64,000 nt of DNA from Anaerovorax sp. IOR16. GTDB taxonomy: Bacteria; Bacillota; Clostridia; Peptostreptococcales; Anaerovoracaceae. The position numbers were made by a program, and so were the translations under genes. Positions 47,590 to 56,147 of this stretch are shown one piece after another (position 1 is the stretch's first letter; each line of letters opens with the position of its first letter). The stretch is taken from NCBI RefSeq assembly GCF_017168145.1, contig NZ_JADQTL010000010.1, positions 1 to 64,000 on the forward strand, read 5' to 3'. Below the pieces are notes generated by a model, which was given only the letters and a program-made list of their open reading frames with translations, was not told where the DNA came from and did not search any database.

Positions 47590-48372
47590 ATGAACAAGAT
47601 AAAAGCAATCAGACCATTCTACTTAACTATTTGCTTAATATTTAGTATTACTTTATTCTTAATTAATGCTTCATCACCAATTACTTTAATTGACATTGAT
47701 TCCAGTCAAAAGGCAAGTCAATTATCCAAATCCGCGGAAAATAAAGAAATAATAAACAATACCTCAAATATTGAACAGTTACCAGATGCTTCTTTCGATA
47801 CAGAAGAAGATAAACCAATATCGTTACTTGATGAACAAAATAACGGTGTCCAAAATGTCGTATCCCGAGGAACAAGTGATAGAAATACATATTCTACTGA
47901 AAAAGAGAAACTTAAAAAAACAGCTACAAAATCCGCTGCTCCAACTGAAGTATCATCGAATACGATTCCCCAAGCTGTACCAAGTACTCAGTCACAAACT
48001 GAATCCCAATCTGATAATGACTTGGACTTGCTTGCAAGGTTGATTACTGCAGAAGCACAAGGTGAACCATACGACGCAAAAGTTGCAGTGGGTGCTGTTG
48101 TGATAAATAGATTAGAGAGTGGTTTATGGGCAAATACAATCAAGGATGTTATCTACCAAAAGATTAACGGCTATTATCAATTTACTCCAGTCGCAAACGG
48201 ATGGATTAATAAGCCTGCTAAACCGGAGTCCATTGAAGCAGCAAAAGCTGCTATGCGTGGAGTGGATCCAACAAACGGTGCACAGTTCTATTATGATGAT
48301 AACTGTACCAATGAATGGATCTTATCGAAGCCCATCTCTATACAAATCGGACATATGATCTATGCCTATTAA
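47590..48372 (+). CDS. SleB/CwlJ-type cell wall hydrolase
   Basis: 260 residues. N-terminal membrane anchor or signal (about 10-30), a low-complexity linker (about 35-140), then a hydrolase_2 domain with LARLITAEAQGEPYDAKVAV (catalytic Glu) and QFYYDDN. Such enzymes open spore cortex or cell-wall peptidoglycan. GGAGG lies 5 nt before the ATG. It could be a germination or sporulation enzyme; no peptidoglycan-binding repeat is seen. Confidence 0.9.
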   Translation: MNKIKAIRPFYLTICLIFSITLFLINASSPITLIDIDSSQKASQLSKSAENKEIINNTSNIEQLPDASFDTEEDKPISLLDEQNNGVQNVVSRGTSDRNTYSTEKEKLKKTATKSAAPTEVSSNTIPQAVPSTQSQTESQSDNDLDLLARLITAEAQGEPYDAKVAVGAVVINRLESGLWANTIKDVIYQKINGYYQFTPVANGWINKPAKPESIEAAKAAMRGVDPTNGAQFYYDDNCTNEWILSKPISIQIGHMIYAY

Positions 48373-48382
48373 AAAATAGTAA

Positions 48383-48426
48383 AATAACCACCGATATTTA
48401 ATAATTCGGTGGTTATTTTATTTTTT
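48383..48426. terminator. bidirectional terminator (sleB-like gene and tmRNA)
   Basis: AATAACCACCGA / TCGGTGGTTATT perfect stem, T-run on both strands. Serves the hydrolase gene and the tmRNA. Confidence 0.92.
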
Positions 48427-48427
48427 G

Positions 48428-48797
48428 TGGTGAAGGCGGTGAGAGTCGAACTCACGTCCGAAAGCATTTCCACAGGACTTTCTCCGAGCGCAGCTGGTGA
48501 TTTAAAACTTCGCCTTAACAATCGCCCATCAGCAGGCTATCATCTCGGCTATCCTATTGTTCCCCTGTGCTACTAGGAGCTCACACAGAGTTTTCCTGTA
48601 TAATTGACGCCAGATTTCCCACCTACAGGTGAATCGGAGCTGACGACGCGCCGCTTTGCGGCAGCTGCTTAAGCAGCTAAAGCGTAATTGTTATTATTTT
48701 TAGCGTTTATATTTAAACGTGCCACTTTTAACGTAGACTTGGCAACTACGGCTCGCTTATCCGGCTTCTACACCCCCGTCGAAACCTTTACGCCCCC
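48428..48797 (-). ncRNA. ssrA: transfer-messenger RNA
   Basis: 370 nt. 5' end GGGGGCGTAAAGG... pairs over 7 bp (two G-U) with GCCTTC before ACCA at the 3' end (CCA encoded). T-arm GTGAGTTCGACTCTCAC is present. The tag reads AKNNNNYALAA then stop. It frees stalled ribosomes with SmpB (gene at 50.4 kb) and marks the peptide for ClpXP (genes at 15-16 kb). Confidence 0.97.
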
Positions 48798-48913
48798 AGG
48801 TAGTGATAAAGCTTTTGCTTTACATATACATTATACCTTAAAATTATTATTTTAACCATTAAAAATTTATTAAATATCGAGGTTATATTTAATATTTATG
48901 GATATATTTTACA

Positions 48914-48942
48914 TTGATTTTTTTGTAAAAAAAACATATAAT
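48914..48942 (+). promoter_or_regulatory. promoter of the NCS2 permease gene
   Basis: -35 TTGATT (48914-48919), 17 bp, -10 TATAAT (48937-48942). No purine riboswitch between it and the start codon. Confidence 0.75.
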
Positions 48943-48981
48943 AAAACGATTTTATTTCATTTTTTGACTAAGGAGATGTTT

Positions 48982-50289
48982 ATGACTAAAAAATTGGCAC
49001 AATATTTTCAGCTTGAAGAACACAAAACAACACTGCAAACAGAAATCATTGCAGGAATTACAACCTTTGTTGCTATGGCTTACATTTTAATTGTTAACCC
49101 AATCATTTTAGAAGAATCGGGTATGAATTTCGGAGCAGTGTTTACAGCTACCGCAATTTCTGCAATCTTAGCTACATTTTTTATGGGAATTTGGGCCAAG
49201 CTTCCAATTGCCCTTGCCCCTGGAATGGGACTAAATGCCTTTTTTACTTATTATGTTGTCTTACATTTAGGATATACTTGGCAATTTGCCCTAACGGCAA
49301 TTCTAATCGAAGGTATCATTTTTATGCTATTATCCTTATTTGATGTACGTGAATCTATTATAAATAAAATGCCTGCAACACTAAAAAATGCTATTTCCGG
49401 TGGTATTGGTTTTTTTATCTGCTGCATCGGCTTAAAAAATGCTCATATTATTGTTGCAGATACCTCTAATTTAGTCACACTTGGAGATCTTTCTGAACCA
49501 ACAGCATTGCTTGCTTGCATCGGTTTAATGATCACGGGAATTTTTCTTGTAAGAAAAGTTCCTGCAGCTCTGCTTCTGGGAATCATCACTACAACAATCA
49601 TTGGATTCTTCTTAGGTGTAACAACACTTCCAGACTCCTTTATCAGTCCTCCGCCAAGCATTGCTCCTGTATTTTTTCAGTTTGACTTCACAAACATTTT
49701 AAGCACTGATATGTTATTTGTCGTTTTCACATTCCTTATGGTTGATATTTTCGATACAGCAGGAGCGTTGATTGCCTTCGCAACACGAGCTGATCTATTG
49801 GATGAAAACGGAAATTTTCCACATGCAAAGAAAGCACTTTTATGTGATGCCATTGGAACCACAGTAGGTGCTTGCCTTGGAACAAGTACTGTTACAACCT
49901 TTGGTGAATCCGCAGCAGGAATGGCGGCCGGCGGTAGAACCGGATTAACTGCGTTAACAACAGCAATTTGTTTTGTATTTGCTTTATTCTTATCCCCGAT
50001 TATTTTAATGGTTCCAAGTGCAGCAACTGCCCCGGCACTTATTTTAGTCGGACTGTTTATGGCTGTTCCTCTAAAGGACATCCCTTTTGATGATTACTCA
50101 GAAGGAATCCCTGCATTTTTAACCGTTACTATGATGCCGTTTGCTTCCAGTATTGCAGATGGAATTGGATTCGGTGTCATCTCTTATTGCTTATTAAAGC
50201 TAACTGGCGGTGCCGAAAAAAGAAAGGATCTAAATGCAATGATAATTATAGTTGCATTGTTATTCTTATTTAAATACTTATTCTTATAA
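48982..50289 (+). CDS. NCS2-family purine permease (AzgA/PbuG-like)
   Basis: 435 residues, about 12 to 14 membrane segments. Family blocks: GITTFVAMAYILIVNP, PIALAPGMGLNAFF and DTAGALIAFATRADLL. AzgA-type proteins take up guanine and hypoxanthine or adenine, which would feed hpt at 10.5 kb. ATG 48982 has AGGAG 6 nt upstream; the upstream ATG at 48898 precedes the promoter -10 and cannot be used. Confidence 0.93.
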   Translation: MTKKLAQYFQLEEHKTTLQTEIIAGITTFVAMAYILIVNPIILEESGMNFGAVFTATAISAILATFFMGIWAKLPIALAPGMGLNAFFTYYVVLHLGYTWQFALTAILIEGIIFMLLSLFDVRESIINKMPATLKNAISGGIGFFICCIGLKNAHIIVADTSNLVTLGDLSEPTALLACIGLMITGIFLVRKVPAALLLGIITTTIIGFFLGVTTLPDSFISPPPSIAPVFFQFDFTNILSTDMLFVVFTFLMVDIFDTAGALIAFATRADLLDENGNFPHAKKALLCDAIGTTVGACLGTSTVTTFGESAAGMAAGGRTGLTALTTAICFVFALFLSPIILMVPSAATAPALILVGLFMAVPLKDIPFDDYSEGIPAFLTVTMMPFASSIADGIGFGVISYCLLKLTGGAEKRKDLNAMIIIVALLFLFKYLFL

Positions 50290-50345
50290 AAGTTCAAATG
50301 ACATAATCAAATATTCATATATGAAAATAACCTATAATTGTAATA

Positions 50346-50377
50346 AAAAATAAAGCATTGGCTACTGCCAATGCTTT
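50346..50377 (-). terminator. terminator overlapping the smpB stop codon
   Basis: AAAGCATTGGC / GCCAATGCTTT with loop AGTA. The 5' arm on the minus strand encodes the last SmpB residues KHWQ; the U-run TTTATTTTTTA follows. Confidence 0.9.
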
Positions 50378-50823
50378 TTCATTTGCTTTTCCATACGGCG
50401 ATCCGCGTCTTTTTTCGCAATGTCATCTCGCTTATCGAACAATTTTTTTCCTCTTGCAACAGCGATCTCCATCTTTACCAAGCCACGATCATTCAAATAT
50501 AATTTAAGAGGAACAATGGTTAATCCTTTTTGTGTAGTATACCCAATTAATTTACGTATCTCCTGCTTGTGAAGCAGCAGCTTTCTTTCACGCATCGGGT
50601 CAACATTATAACGATTCCCTTGTTCGTAGGGACTGATGTGCATATTATAAATCATCACTTCCCCATTATCAATTTTTGCATAGCTTTCTTTTAAGTTTAC
50701 TTTTCCCTGACGAACGGATTTGATTTCTGTACCTGTCAGTACAACTCCTGCTTCATAAACTTCATCGATGAAGTAATCGTGTCGTGCTTTTTTGTTATTG
50801 GCGATCAGTTTCTTTTGTCCCAC
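50362..50823 (-). CDS. smpB: SsrA-binding protein SmpB
   Basis: 153 residues. N-terminal [28 protein letters not shown] split over the OB fold, the C-terminal tail [19 protein letters not shown] that enters the ribosome A site, and the end KKHW. It brings tmRNA to stalled ribosomes. It lies 1.5 kb from ssrA with the NCS2 gene between them. Confidence 0.97.
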   Translation of the reverse strand: MGQKKLIANNKKARHDYFIDEVYEAGVVLTGTEIKSVRQGKVNLKESYAKIDNGEVMIYNMHISPYEQGNRYNVDPMRERKLLLHKQEIRKLIGYTTQKGLTIVPLKLYLNDRGLVKMEIAVARGKKLFDKRDDIAKKDADRRMEKQMKKHWQ

Positions 50824-50843
50824 TGCAATTACCTCCTTTTTCT

Positions 50844-51365
50844 CTATAGAAAGCCTATTTCATCAAATGGATAAAGTCGTAAAACAACCTTTCCCAGAAT
50901 GTCCTTTATTTCCACTTGCCCAATACTTGGATCTCTGCTATCCAAACTGTTTCCGCGATTATCACCCATTACAAAAATACAATTTTCTGCAACAGTAATT
51001 TCCTCCAACTCTCCAGGAGTAACGCCATCATAAGTATAATCTTCTTTTAATGCTTCCCCATTTCGATATACCACTCCGTTGCTTACAGAAATGCGATCAC
51101 CGGGTATACCAATTACTCTTTTAATTAGATCCTTTTCTTCGCCGTTTTCCATATAAATATGTGCCTTAAATACAATAATATCCCCATGCTGTGGCATACC
51201 CTTAATATAAGGAATTTTATTCACAATCATGTAGCTGTTAGGCTGTATGGTTGGATACATCGAATAACCTTTTACTAACGTTGGCTTAATAAAACTTGTA
51301 ATAAAAATGGCAATTACCAAAGCCATTAATATTGTTTTTAAAAAATCCCAAATTGCCGACTTCAT
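50844..51365 (-). CDS. lepB: signal peptidase I, copy 1
   Basis: 173 residues. One N-terminal membrane helix, Ser in KGYSMYPTI (about 36) and Lys in [13 protein letters not shown] (about 85), MGDNR motif near 135. It cleaves signal peptides on the outer face. Most divergent of the three tandem copies. Confidence 0.94.
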   Translation of the reverse strand: MKSAIWDFLKTILMALVIAIFITSFIKPTLVKGYSMYPTIQPNSYMIVNKIPYIKGMPQHGDIIVFKAHIYMENGEEKDLIKRVIGIPGDRISVSNGVVYRNGEALKEDYTYDGVTPGELEEITVAENCIFVMGDNRGNSLDSRDPSIGQVEIKDILGKVVLRLYPFDEIGFL

Positions 51366-51391
51366 TCTTTTCTCCCCTTTTAATCGTTAAA

Positions 51392-51925
51392 CTATTTAAG
51401 TAATCCAATTTTATCAAATGGATAAAGACGTAAAAATGCTTTGCCGACCAAACGGCTCTGCCCAATACATCCTACGTCTGGATCTCTACTGTCAATGCTG
51501 CCTTGCCTGTTGTCCCCCATTACAAACAAACTGTCCTCCGGTACCGTAACCTCCGACATAATCGTAGAGGTATATTGTTCTAAAGTAAAGGGTTCATTTA
51601 ATGGCTGTCCGTTTCGAAAAACAACACCATCCGTTATGCTGATAACATCCCCCGGCAACCCTACGATACGCTTAACTAACATTTTTTCTTTTCCGTCTGC
51701 AGTTTTTAAATCACTGTGAAATACAACAATATCACCATACTTTGGTTCTTCAAATACATAGGATTGCTTACTTAAAAAAATATAATCATTTTCATTTAAT
51801 GTAGGCATCATTGAATGTCCTTGTACAATGGTTGGCTTTATAAATTGTATAATAATAACTCCAATTGCGACTGCAAATATTATATCTTTCATCCATTCCT
51901 TGATATTTTGGCTCAAAACAATCAT
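51392..51925 (-). CDS. lepB: signal peptidase I, copy 2
   Basis: 177 residues. Catalytic Ser in QGHSMMPTL, Lys in LVKRIVGLPGDVI. By eye about 88 percent identical to copy 3 next to it, so a recent tandem duplication. Order on the minus strand is copy 3, copy 2, copy 1. Confidence 0.94.
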   Translation of the reverse strand: MIVLSQNIKEWMKDIIFAVAIGVIIIQFIKPTIVQGHSMMPTLNENDYIFLSKQSYVFEEPKYGDIVVFHSDLKTADGKEKMLVKRIVGLPGDVISITDGVVFRNGQPLNEPFTLEQYTSTIMSEVTVPEDSLFVMGDNRQGSIDSRDPDVGCIGQSRLVGKAFLRLYPFDKIGLLK

Positions 51926-51937
51926 CCCTTTCCTTAA

Positions 51938-52471
51938 TTATTTGAGTAACCCAATTTTATCAAATGGATAAAGTCGTAAAAATGCTTTACCGACCAAACG
52001 ACTTTGTTCAATACATCCTACGTCCGGATCTCTACTGTCAATACTATTTTGTCTGTTATCCCCCATTACAAACAAACTGTCTTCCGGTACTGTTATATCC
52101 GACATTATTGTAGAAGTATATTGCTCTAAAGTATACGGCTCATCCAATGGTTGTCCATTTCGAAAAACGACGCCATCCGCTATGCTGATGACATCACCCG
52201 GTAATCCGATAATGCGTTTAATTAGCATTTTTTCTTTCCCCTCCGCAGTTTTTAAATCACTGTGGAATACAACTATATCACCATACTTTGGTTCGCCAAA
52301 GGTATAAGATTGTTTGCTTAAAAAAATATAATCGTTTTCATTTAGTGTGGGCATCATTGAATGTTCTTTTACTATAGTTGGTTTAATAAATTGTATAATT
52401 ATCAATCCGATTACAATTGCAAATACAATATCCTTAATCCATTCTTTGGCATTTTGACTCAAATTAATCAA
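51938..52471 (-). CDS. lepB: signal peptidase I, copy 3 (variant before catalytic Ser)
   Basis: 177 residues, catalytic Ser and Lys present (KEHSMMPTL, LIKRIIGLPGD). The residue two before the Ser is Glu where the family and copies 1-2 have Gly. This may alter activity. It starts the group of three, 29 bp after the RluA stop. Confidence 0.92.
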   Translation of the reverse strand: MINLSQNAKEWIKDIVFAIVIGLIIIQFIKPTIVKEHSMMPTLNENDYIFLSKQSYTFGEPKYGDIVVFHSDLKTAEGKEKMLIKRIIGLPGDVISIADGVVFRNGQPLDEPYTLEQYTSTIMSDITVPEDSLFVMGDNRQNSIDSRDPDVGCIEQSRLVGKAFLRLYPFDKIGLLK

Positions 52472-52500
52472 CTCCCTTTCATTTTTACATTTGTAACTAC

Positions 52501-53487
52501 TTATCTTATTCTTTTGGGTACAAATAAATCTTTTTTAATCGACTCCATATAGGAAGATAATGGTGCTATAACTTCTTTTCCGCTTAAGTATTTTACCGGT
52601 TCATACGCATCGTTAAAATACAGTTTGTATGCATGTAAAAATTGTGTGGATAATCCAAAACGATGTTTCAATTCACGATTCACCTTTGCATTTCCATATT
52701 TTTCATCACCAATTACGCAATATCCTGCTTTCTGCATATGAGCACGAATTTGATGTGTTCGACCGGTCACCAATTCAATTTCTACCAAAGTGTATCCATT
52801 GGCATACTGTAAGGGACGTGCAATGGTTTCCATAATCTTACCGTCCATAGCATCCGATAGTTTGTGTACGGTAACTTTATTGCTTTTTTCATCTTTAGAC
52901 ATCTTATCTTTTAAATGAATCTCCTGCTTTAATTCCCCAGAAACAATCGTTAAGTAGTATTTTTTCACGCAGTCTTTTTCTCTTATCATTTGATTTAAAG
53001 TTTGTAAAGCGCGATTATTTTTACCGAATATTACTAAACCCGTAGTGTTTCGATCAAGTCGATTTACTGGTGAAGGCACAAATGTACGTTCGATACGAGG
53101 ACGATAATCTCCTTTTTCAATTAAATAACTAACGACTTGGTTGGCTAACGTATTCTTCTTTTCCGTTTGATCACCATGCACCAAAAGTCCAAAAGGCTTT
53201 TCTACAATAAGAATATGTTCATCCTCATAAGCAATGTTAAATTGTTTTTTTGAGTGCTGCAGTTTTTTTGATTTTTGAAGATTAGTTACCTCATCTTCAC
53301 TGATATAGACAGTTAACTCATCTCCTAGATTCAAAATAGTCTCTGCCTTGCCTCGTTTTCCATTTATTTTTATGTCCTTACGAATTAGCTTATAAAGATA
53401 GCTTAACGAAGCACCGCTAAAGTACTTTTTTAAAAAACGATCCAACCTTTGATTTTCTTCGTTTTCCGTAATGACTAATTTTATCAT
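52501..53487 (-). CDS. RluA-family pseudouridine synthase
   Basis: 328 residues. N-terminal S4 domain (about 1-75, LDRFLKKYFSGASLSYLYKLIRKDIKING) and catalytic domain with the Asp in NRLDRNTTGLVIFGK (about 145). Makes pseudouridine in rRNA or tRNA. ATG 53487 has GGGAGG just upstream; the reading to 53529 adds a non-family stretch. Confidence 0.92.
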   Translation of the reverse strand: MIKLVITENEENQRLDRFLKKYFSGASLSYLYKLIRKDIKINGKRGKAETILNLGDELTVYISEDEVTNLQKSKKLQHSKKQFNIAYEDEHILIVEKPFGLLVHGDQTEKKNTLANQVVSYLIEKGDYRPRIERTFVPSPVNRLDRNTTGLVIFGKNNRALQTLNQMIREKDCVKKYYLTIVSGELKQEIHLKDKMSKDEKSNKVTVHKLSDAMDGKIMETIARPLQYANGYTLVEIELVTGRTHQIRAHMQKAGYCVIGDEKYGNAKVNRELKHRFGLSTQFLHAYKLYFNDAYEPVKYLSGKEVIAPLSSYMESIKKDLFVPKRIR

Positions 53488-53666
53488 ACTTCCTCCCGAT
53501 GCAATTATTACTTTGCTATTATACATCATTTTTTAAGAAATGGGAAATACAAGAAACCTGTAATTGAAATTTAATAATCCTATTAAGTGTTTTTATTGAG
53601 ATTATTAGACGATTATGATAAATTATAAGAGAAGTTTGACGAAAGTCATCAAAAAGGGGAATCAAT

Positions 53667-54179
53667 ATGAATAAGTTAAAAGATATTTTATATGATAAAA
53701 ATGACATTCTAGTTGTACTTATTATACTTGCCATTGCAGCATTGATTATATCAAATAGGATTGATGCAATTATGGCTTATCCACAAATTGTTCTTGCACA
53801 AGATGAAAAAGAAAACAAGGAACCGGTTTTAGTCAGTGACCTTACAGACTCAGATGATTCAAATGTCTCAAAAGAAAATAATAAAGAGCCGGAAAAAGAA
53901 AATCCTGCCGAAGCTCCATCGGACAAAAGCAATAACAATGCAGTTTCCAATGAAACAACGGCAGAATCTGCTGAAGTCAACTATTCCGTTTACATAGAAT
54001 CTGGTTCCACGGGATCAAAAATAGCGCAAACGCTAATTGATTCTGGGCTAATTAAAGACAAAAATGAATTTTATGACGCTGTTTCAGCCGCCAATGCAGA
54101 AAGTAAGCTGAAAGCGGGGAACTTTATTATTCCCGAGGGTTCTACACCTGAACAAATTGTACAAATTCTGAGCAAATAA
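53667..54179 (+). CDS. membrane-anchored YceG-like C-terminal domain protein
   Basis: 170 residues. Membrane helix (about 10-30), a long Glu/Asn/Ser-rich linker (about 45-100), and a C-terminal domain (about 105-170) like the LysM-like part of MltG: GSTGSKIAQTLIDSGLIKD and AGNFIIPEGSTPEQIVQIL. It lacks the MltG catalytic domain, so it is not a transglycosylase. It may bind peptidoglycan or act in spores. Confidence 0.75.
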   Translation: MNKLKDILYDKNDILVVLIILAIAALIISNRIDAIMAYPQIVLAQDEKENKEPVLVSDLTDSDDSNVSKENNKEPEKENPAEAPSDKSNNNAVSNETTAESAEVNYSVYIESGSTGSKIAQTLIDSGLIKDKNEFYDAVSAANAESKLKAGNFIIPEGSTPEQIVQILSK

Positions 54180-54197
54180 TAATACAACTGGTAAATG

Positions 54198-54479
54198 TCA
54201 ATCTTCTTCTAATAGTTGTAATACTCGATCCATACGAGCCTTCTGTTCTGCGTTCATCATACCACGCAAGGAACGGATGGCTCTTATTTGTTTTTCATAC
54301 TGTGTACGATCTGCCTTCATGCTTTGCTTTAATTTTAAAATTTCTTTCAATAGCTCATCTTCTCCTTTTCCTTTATAATTTTCCGCCATTCTCTCAGCAC
54401 GTTTTACGCTTTTTTCATTGTCGCCGGAAAAACCAACTTGATTAGCAAGCTCCTTTAATAACTTTTCATTAATATCCAT
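54198..54479 (-). CDS. small helical protein, unknown
   Basis: 93 residues from ATG 54479 (AGGAGG 8 nt upstream). Charged, helical: KSVKRAERMAENYKGKGEDELLKEIL and a basic RAIRSLRGMMNAEQKARMDRVL end. Length and pattern agree with small uncharacterised Clostridia proteins near sporulation genes. No motif gives a function. Confidence 0.6.
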   Translation of the reverse strand: MDINEKLLKELANQVGFSGDNEKSVKRAERMAENYKGKGEDELLKEILKLKQSMKADRTQYEKQIRAIRSLRGMMNAEQKARMDRVLQLLEED

Positions 54480-54578
54480 AAAATATCCTCCTTTTTCTCT
54501 AACGATTCCTTTATATATATGCACCTTTTGTGCTTCACTTTCATAGAATAGGAAATAAACATAAAAATGGAGGCTACT

Positions 54579-55016
54579 ATGAATCCATTATTACTTTTAA
54601 TTGTTTTTTTAATATTTTCTAATGGAGGAAAATCATCTTTGAAAGGAAATCCTTACATAAACATTCCATCAATTAGTAAATCCTTCCTATCGCCTTTTTC
54701 GATTACCTACTTTGATACATTTAAAATGGAACTGCTCTTAGACCGTTTAAAAGCAATTACAGAAGCACTCGATAAAATCAATCATTTAAATCAGATGCGA
54801 ACATTACCTCCAAGCAAAGAAAATTCAATGAATCGCATTCAAGAGTCACTGGATGCTGCAAAAGGTTTTTTAGCGGATACGAAAGCTGAGAAAAAAATTG
54901 ATACTTTGAGCAATACTATTTCAGGTGTAAAGCAATTTCAAAACATGGAAAGCCTTATCAGCAACATGGGACCTATTCTATCTATGCTTAACAGCAATAA
55001 TGAAAATGACAATTAG
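54579..55016 (+). CDS. small membrane-anchored protein, unknown
   Basis: About 145 residues. N-terminal hydrophobic stretch NPLLLLIVFLIFSNGG (about 2-17), then a helical region (MELLLDRLKAITEALDKINHL; GFLADTKAEKKID) with repeated methionine near the end. GGAGG lies 8 nt before ATG 54579. Divergent from the preceding small gene. No family recognised. Confidence 0.6.
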   Translation: MNPLLLLIVFLIFSNGGKSSLKGNPYINIPSISKSFLSPFSITYFDTFKMELLLDRLKAITEALDKINHLNQMRTLPPSKENSMNRIQESLDAAKGFLADTKAEKKIDTLSNTISGVKQFQNMESLISNMGPILSMLNSNNENDN

Positions 55017-55113
55017 GGATAGCAACTTTTCCTCTTTCGGTGTATACTCTTCATAGAGATATGTGAAAACTTACCTTTTCACATTACGTAAAGCCATTGA
55101 AGGAGGATTTATT

Positions 55114-56043
55114 ATGGCATTGGTAACAACAAAGGATATGTTTGCAAAAGCATTAAAAAGCGATCATGCAGTCGGTGCTTTCAACGTAAACAATATGGAA
55201 ATCATACAAGGTATTGTAAACGCAGCACAGGAAGAACAAGCCCCACTTATTTTACAGGTTTCAGCCGGAGCAAGAAAATACGCAAAACCAGTTTATCTTT
55301 TAAAGCTGGTTGAAGCAGCAATTGAAGATTCCGGTCTGGATATTGCACTTCACTTAGATCATGGTGAAGATTTTGAAATCTGCAAAAAATGTGTGGATGA
55401 TGGTTTCACTTCAGTAATGATTGATGGTTCAAAACATTCATTTGAAGAAAACATTGCTATAACAAAACAAGTCGTAGAATATGCACATGAGCACGGTGTT
55501 GTAGTAGAAGCTGAACTCGGAAAGCTTGCAGGAATTGAGGATGATATTAAAGTGGACAGTCGTTCCGCAACATTTACCGATCCGGACGAAGCTGCAGAAT
55601 TTGTAGAACGAACTGGAGTAGATTCGCTAGCCATTGCGATTGGGACTAGTCATGGTGCTTATAAGTTTAAAGGAAATCCATATTTAGATTTTGAACGATT
55701 ACAAAAAATTCACTCTCTGATTCCAAATACACCACTCGTACTTCATGGCGCATCAACCGTACTTCCTGAATTCGTAGCACGATGTAACCAGTACGGTGGT
55801 AACATTCCGGGCGCTCAAGGCGTTCCGGAAAACATGATCCGTACTGCAACAAAATATGGAATTTGTAAGGTAAACATCGATACCGATTTGCGTTTGGCAA
55901 TGACAGCTGAGGTTCGTCGATACATCGTAGAAAATCCAAGCGATTTTGATCCAAGAAAATACTTGGGACCTGCAAGAGATGCTATCCAAGCGATGGTGCA
56001 GCATAAAATTAAAAATGTGTTAAATGCAAGCAATCAAAGATAA
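55114..56043 (+). CDS. fba: fructose-bisphosphate aldolase, class II
   Basis: 309 residues. Zinc His in HLDHGEDFE (about 81) and ELGKLAGIEDD-GTSHGAYKF and VLHGAST blocks. It splits fructose 1,6-bisphosphate in glycolysis. ATG 55114 has AAGGAGGA upstream. Terminator follows. Confidence 0.96.
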   Translation: MALVTTKDMFAKALKSDHAVGAFNVNNMEIIQGIVNAAQEEQAPLILQVSAGARKYAKPVYLLKLVEAAIEDSGLDIALHLDHGEDFEICKKCVDDGFTSVMIDGSKHSFEENIAITKQVVEYAHEHGVVVEAELGKLAGIEDDIKVDSRSATFTDPDEAAEFVERTGVDSLAIAIGTSHGAYKFKGNPYLDFERLQKIHSLIPNTPLVLHGASTVLPEFVARCNQYGGNIPGAQGVPENMIRTATKYGICKVNIDTDLRLAMTAEVRRYIVENPSDFDPRKYLGPARDAIQAMVQHKIKNVLNASNQR

Positions 56044-56065
56044 TATAAAAACTATTATTTAAAGT

Positions 56066-56100
56066 AAAAAGGAGCATGAATTAGTCTATGCTCCTTTTTA
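56066..56100. terminator. bidirectional terminator after fba
   Basis: AAAAGGAGCAT / ATGCTCCTTTT stem with T-run on the plus side, between convergent fba and the activator gene. Confidence 0.92.
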
Positions 56101-56147
56101 TAATTCTTTTTTTAATCTATGTTATTTCACTTGATTTAATTATTTGT

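Noticed and set aside
48841-48980. Purine riboswitch before the NCS2 permease
   Set aside because: The sequence is almost pure A/T and lacks the conserved loop bases; the RNA leader is too short (about 30 nt).
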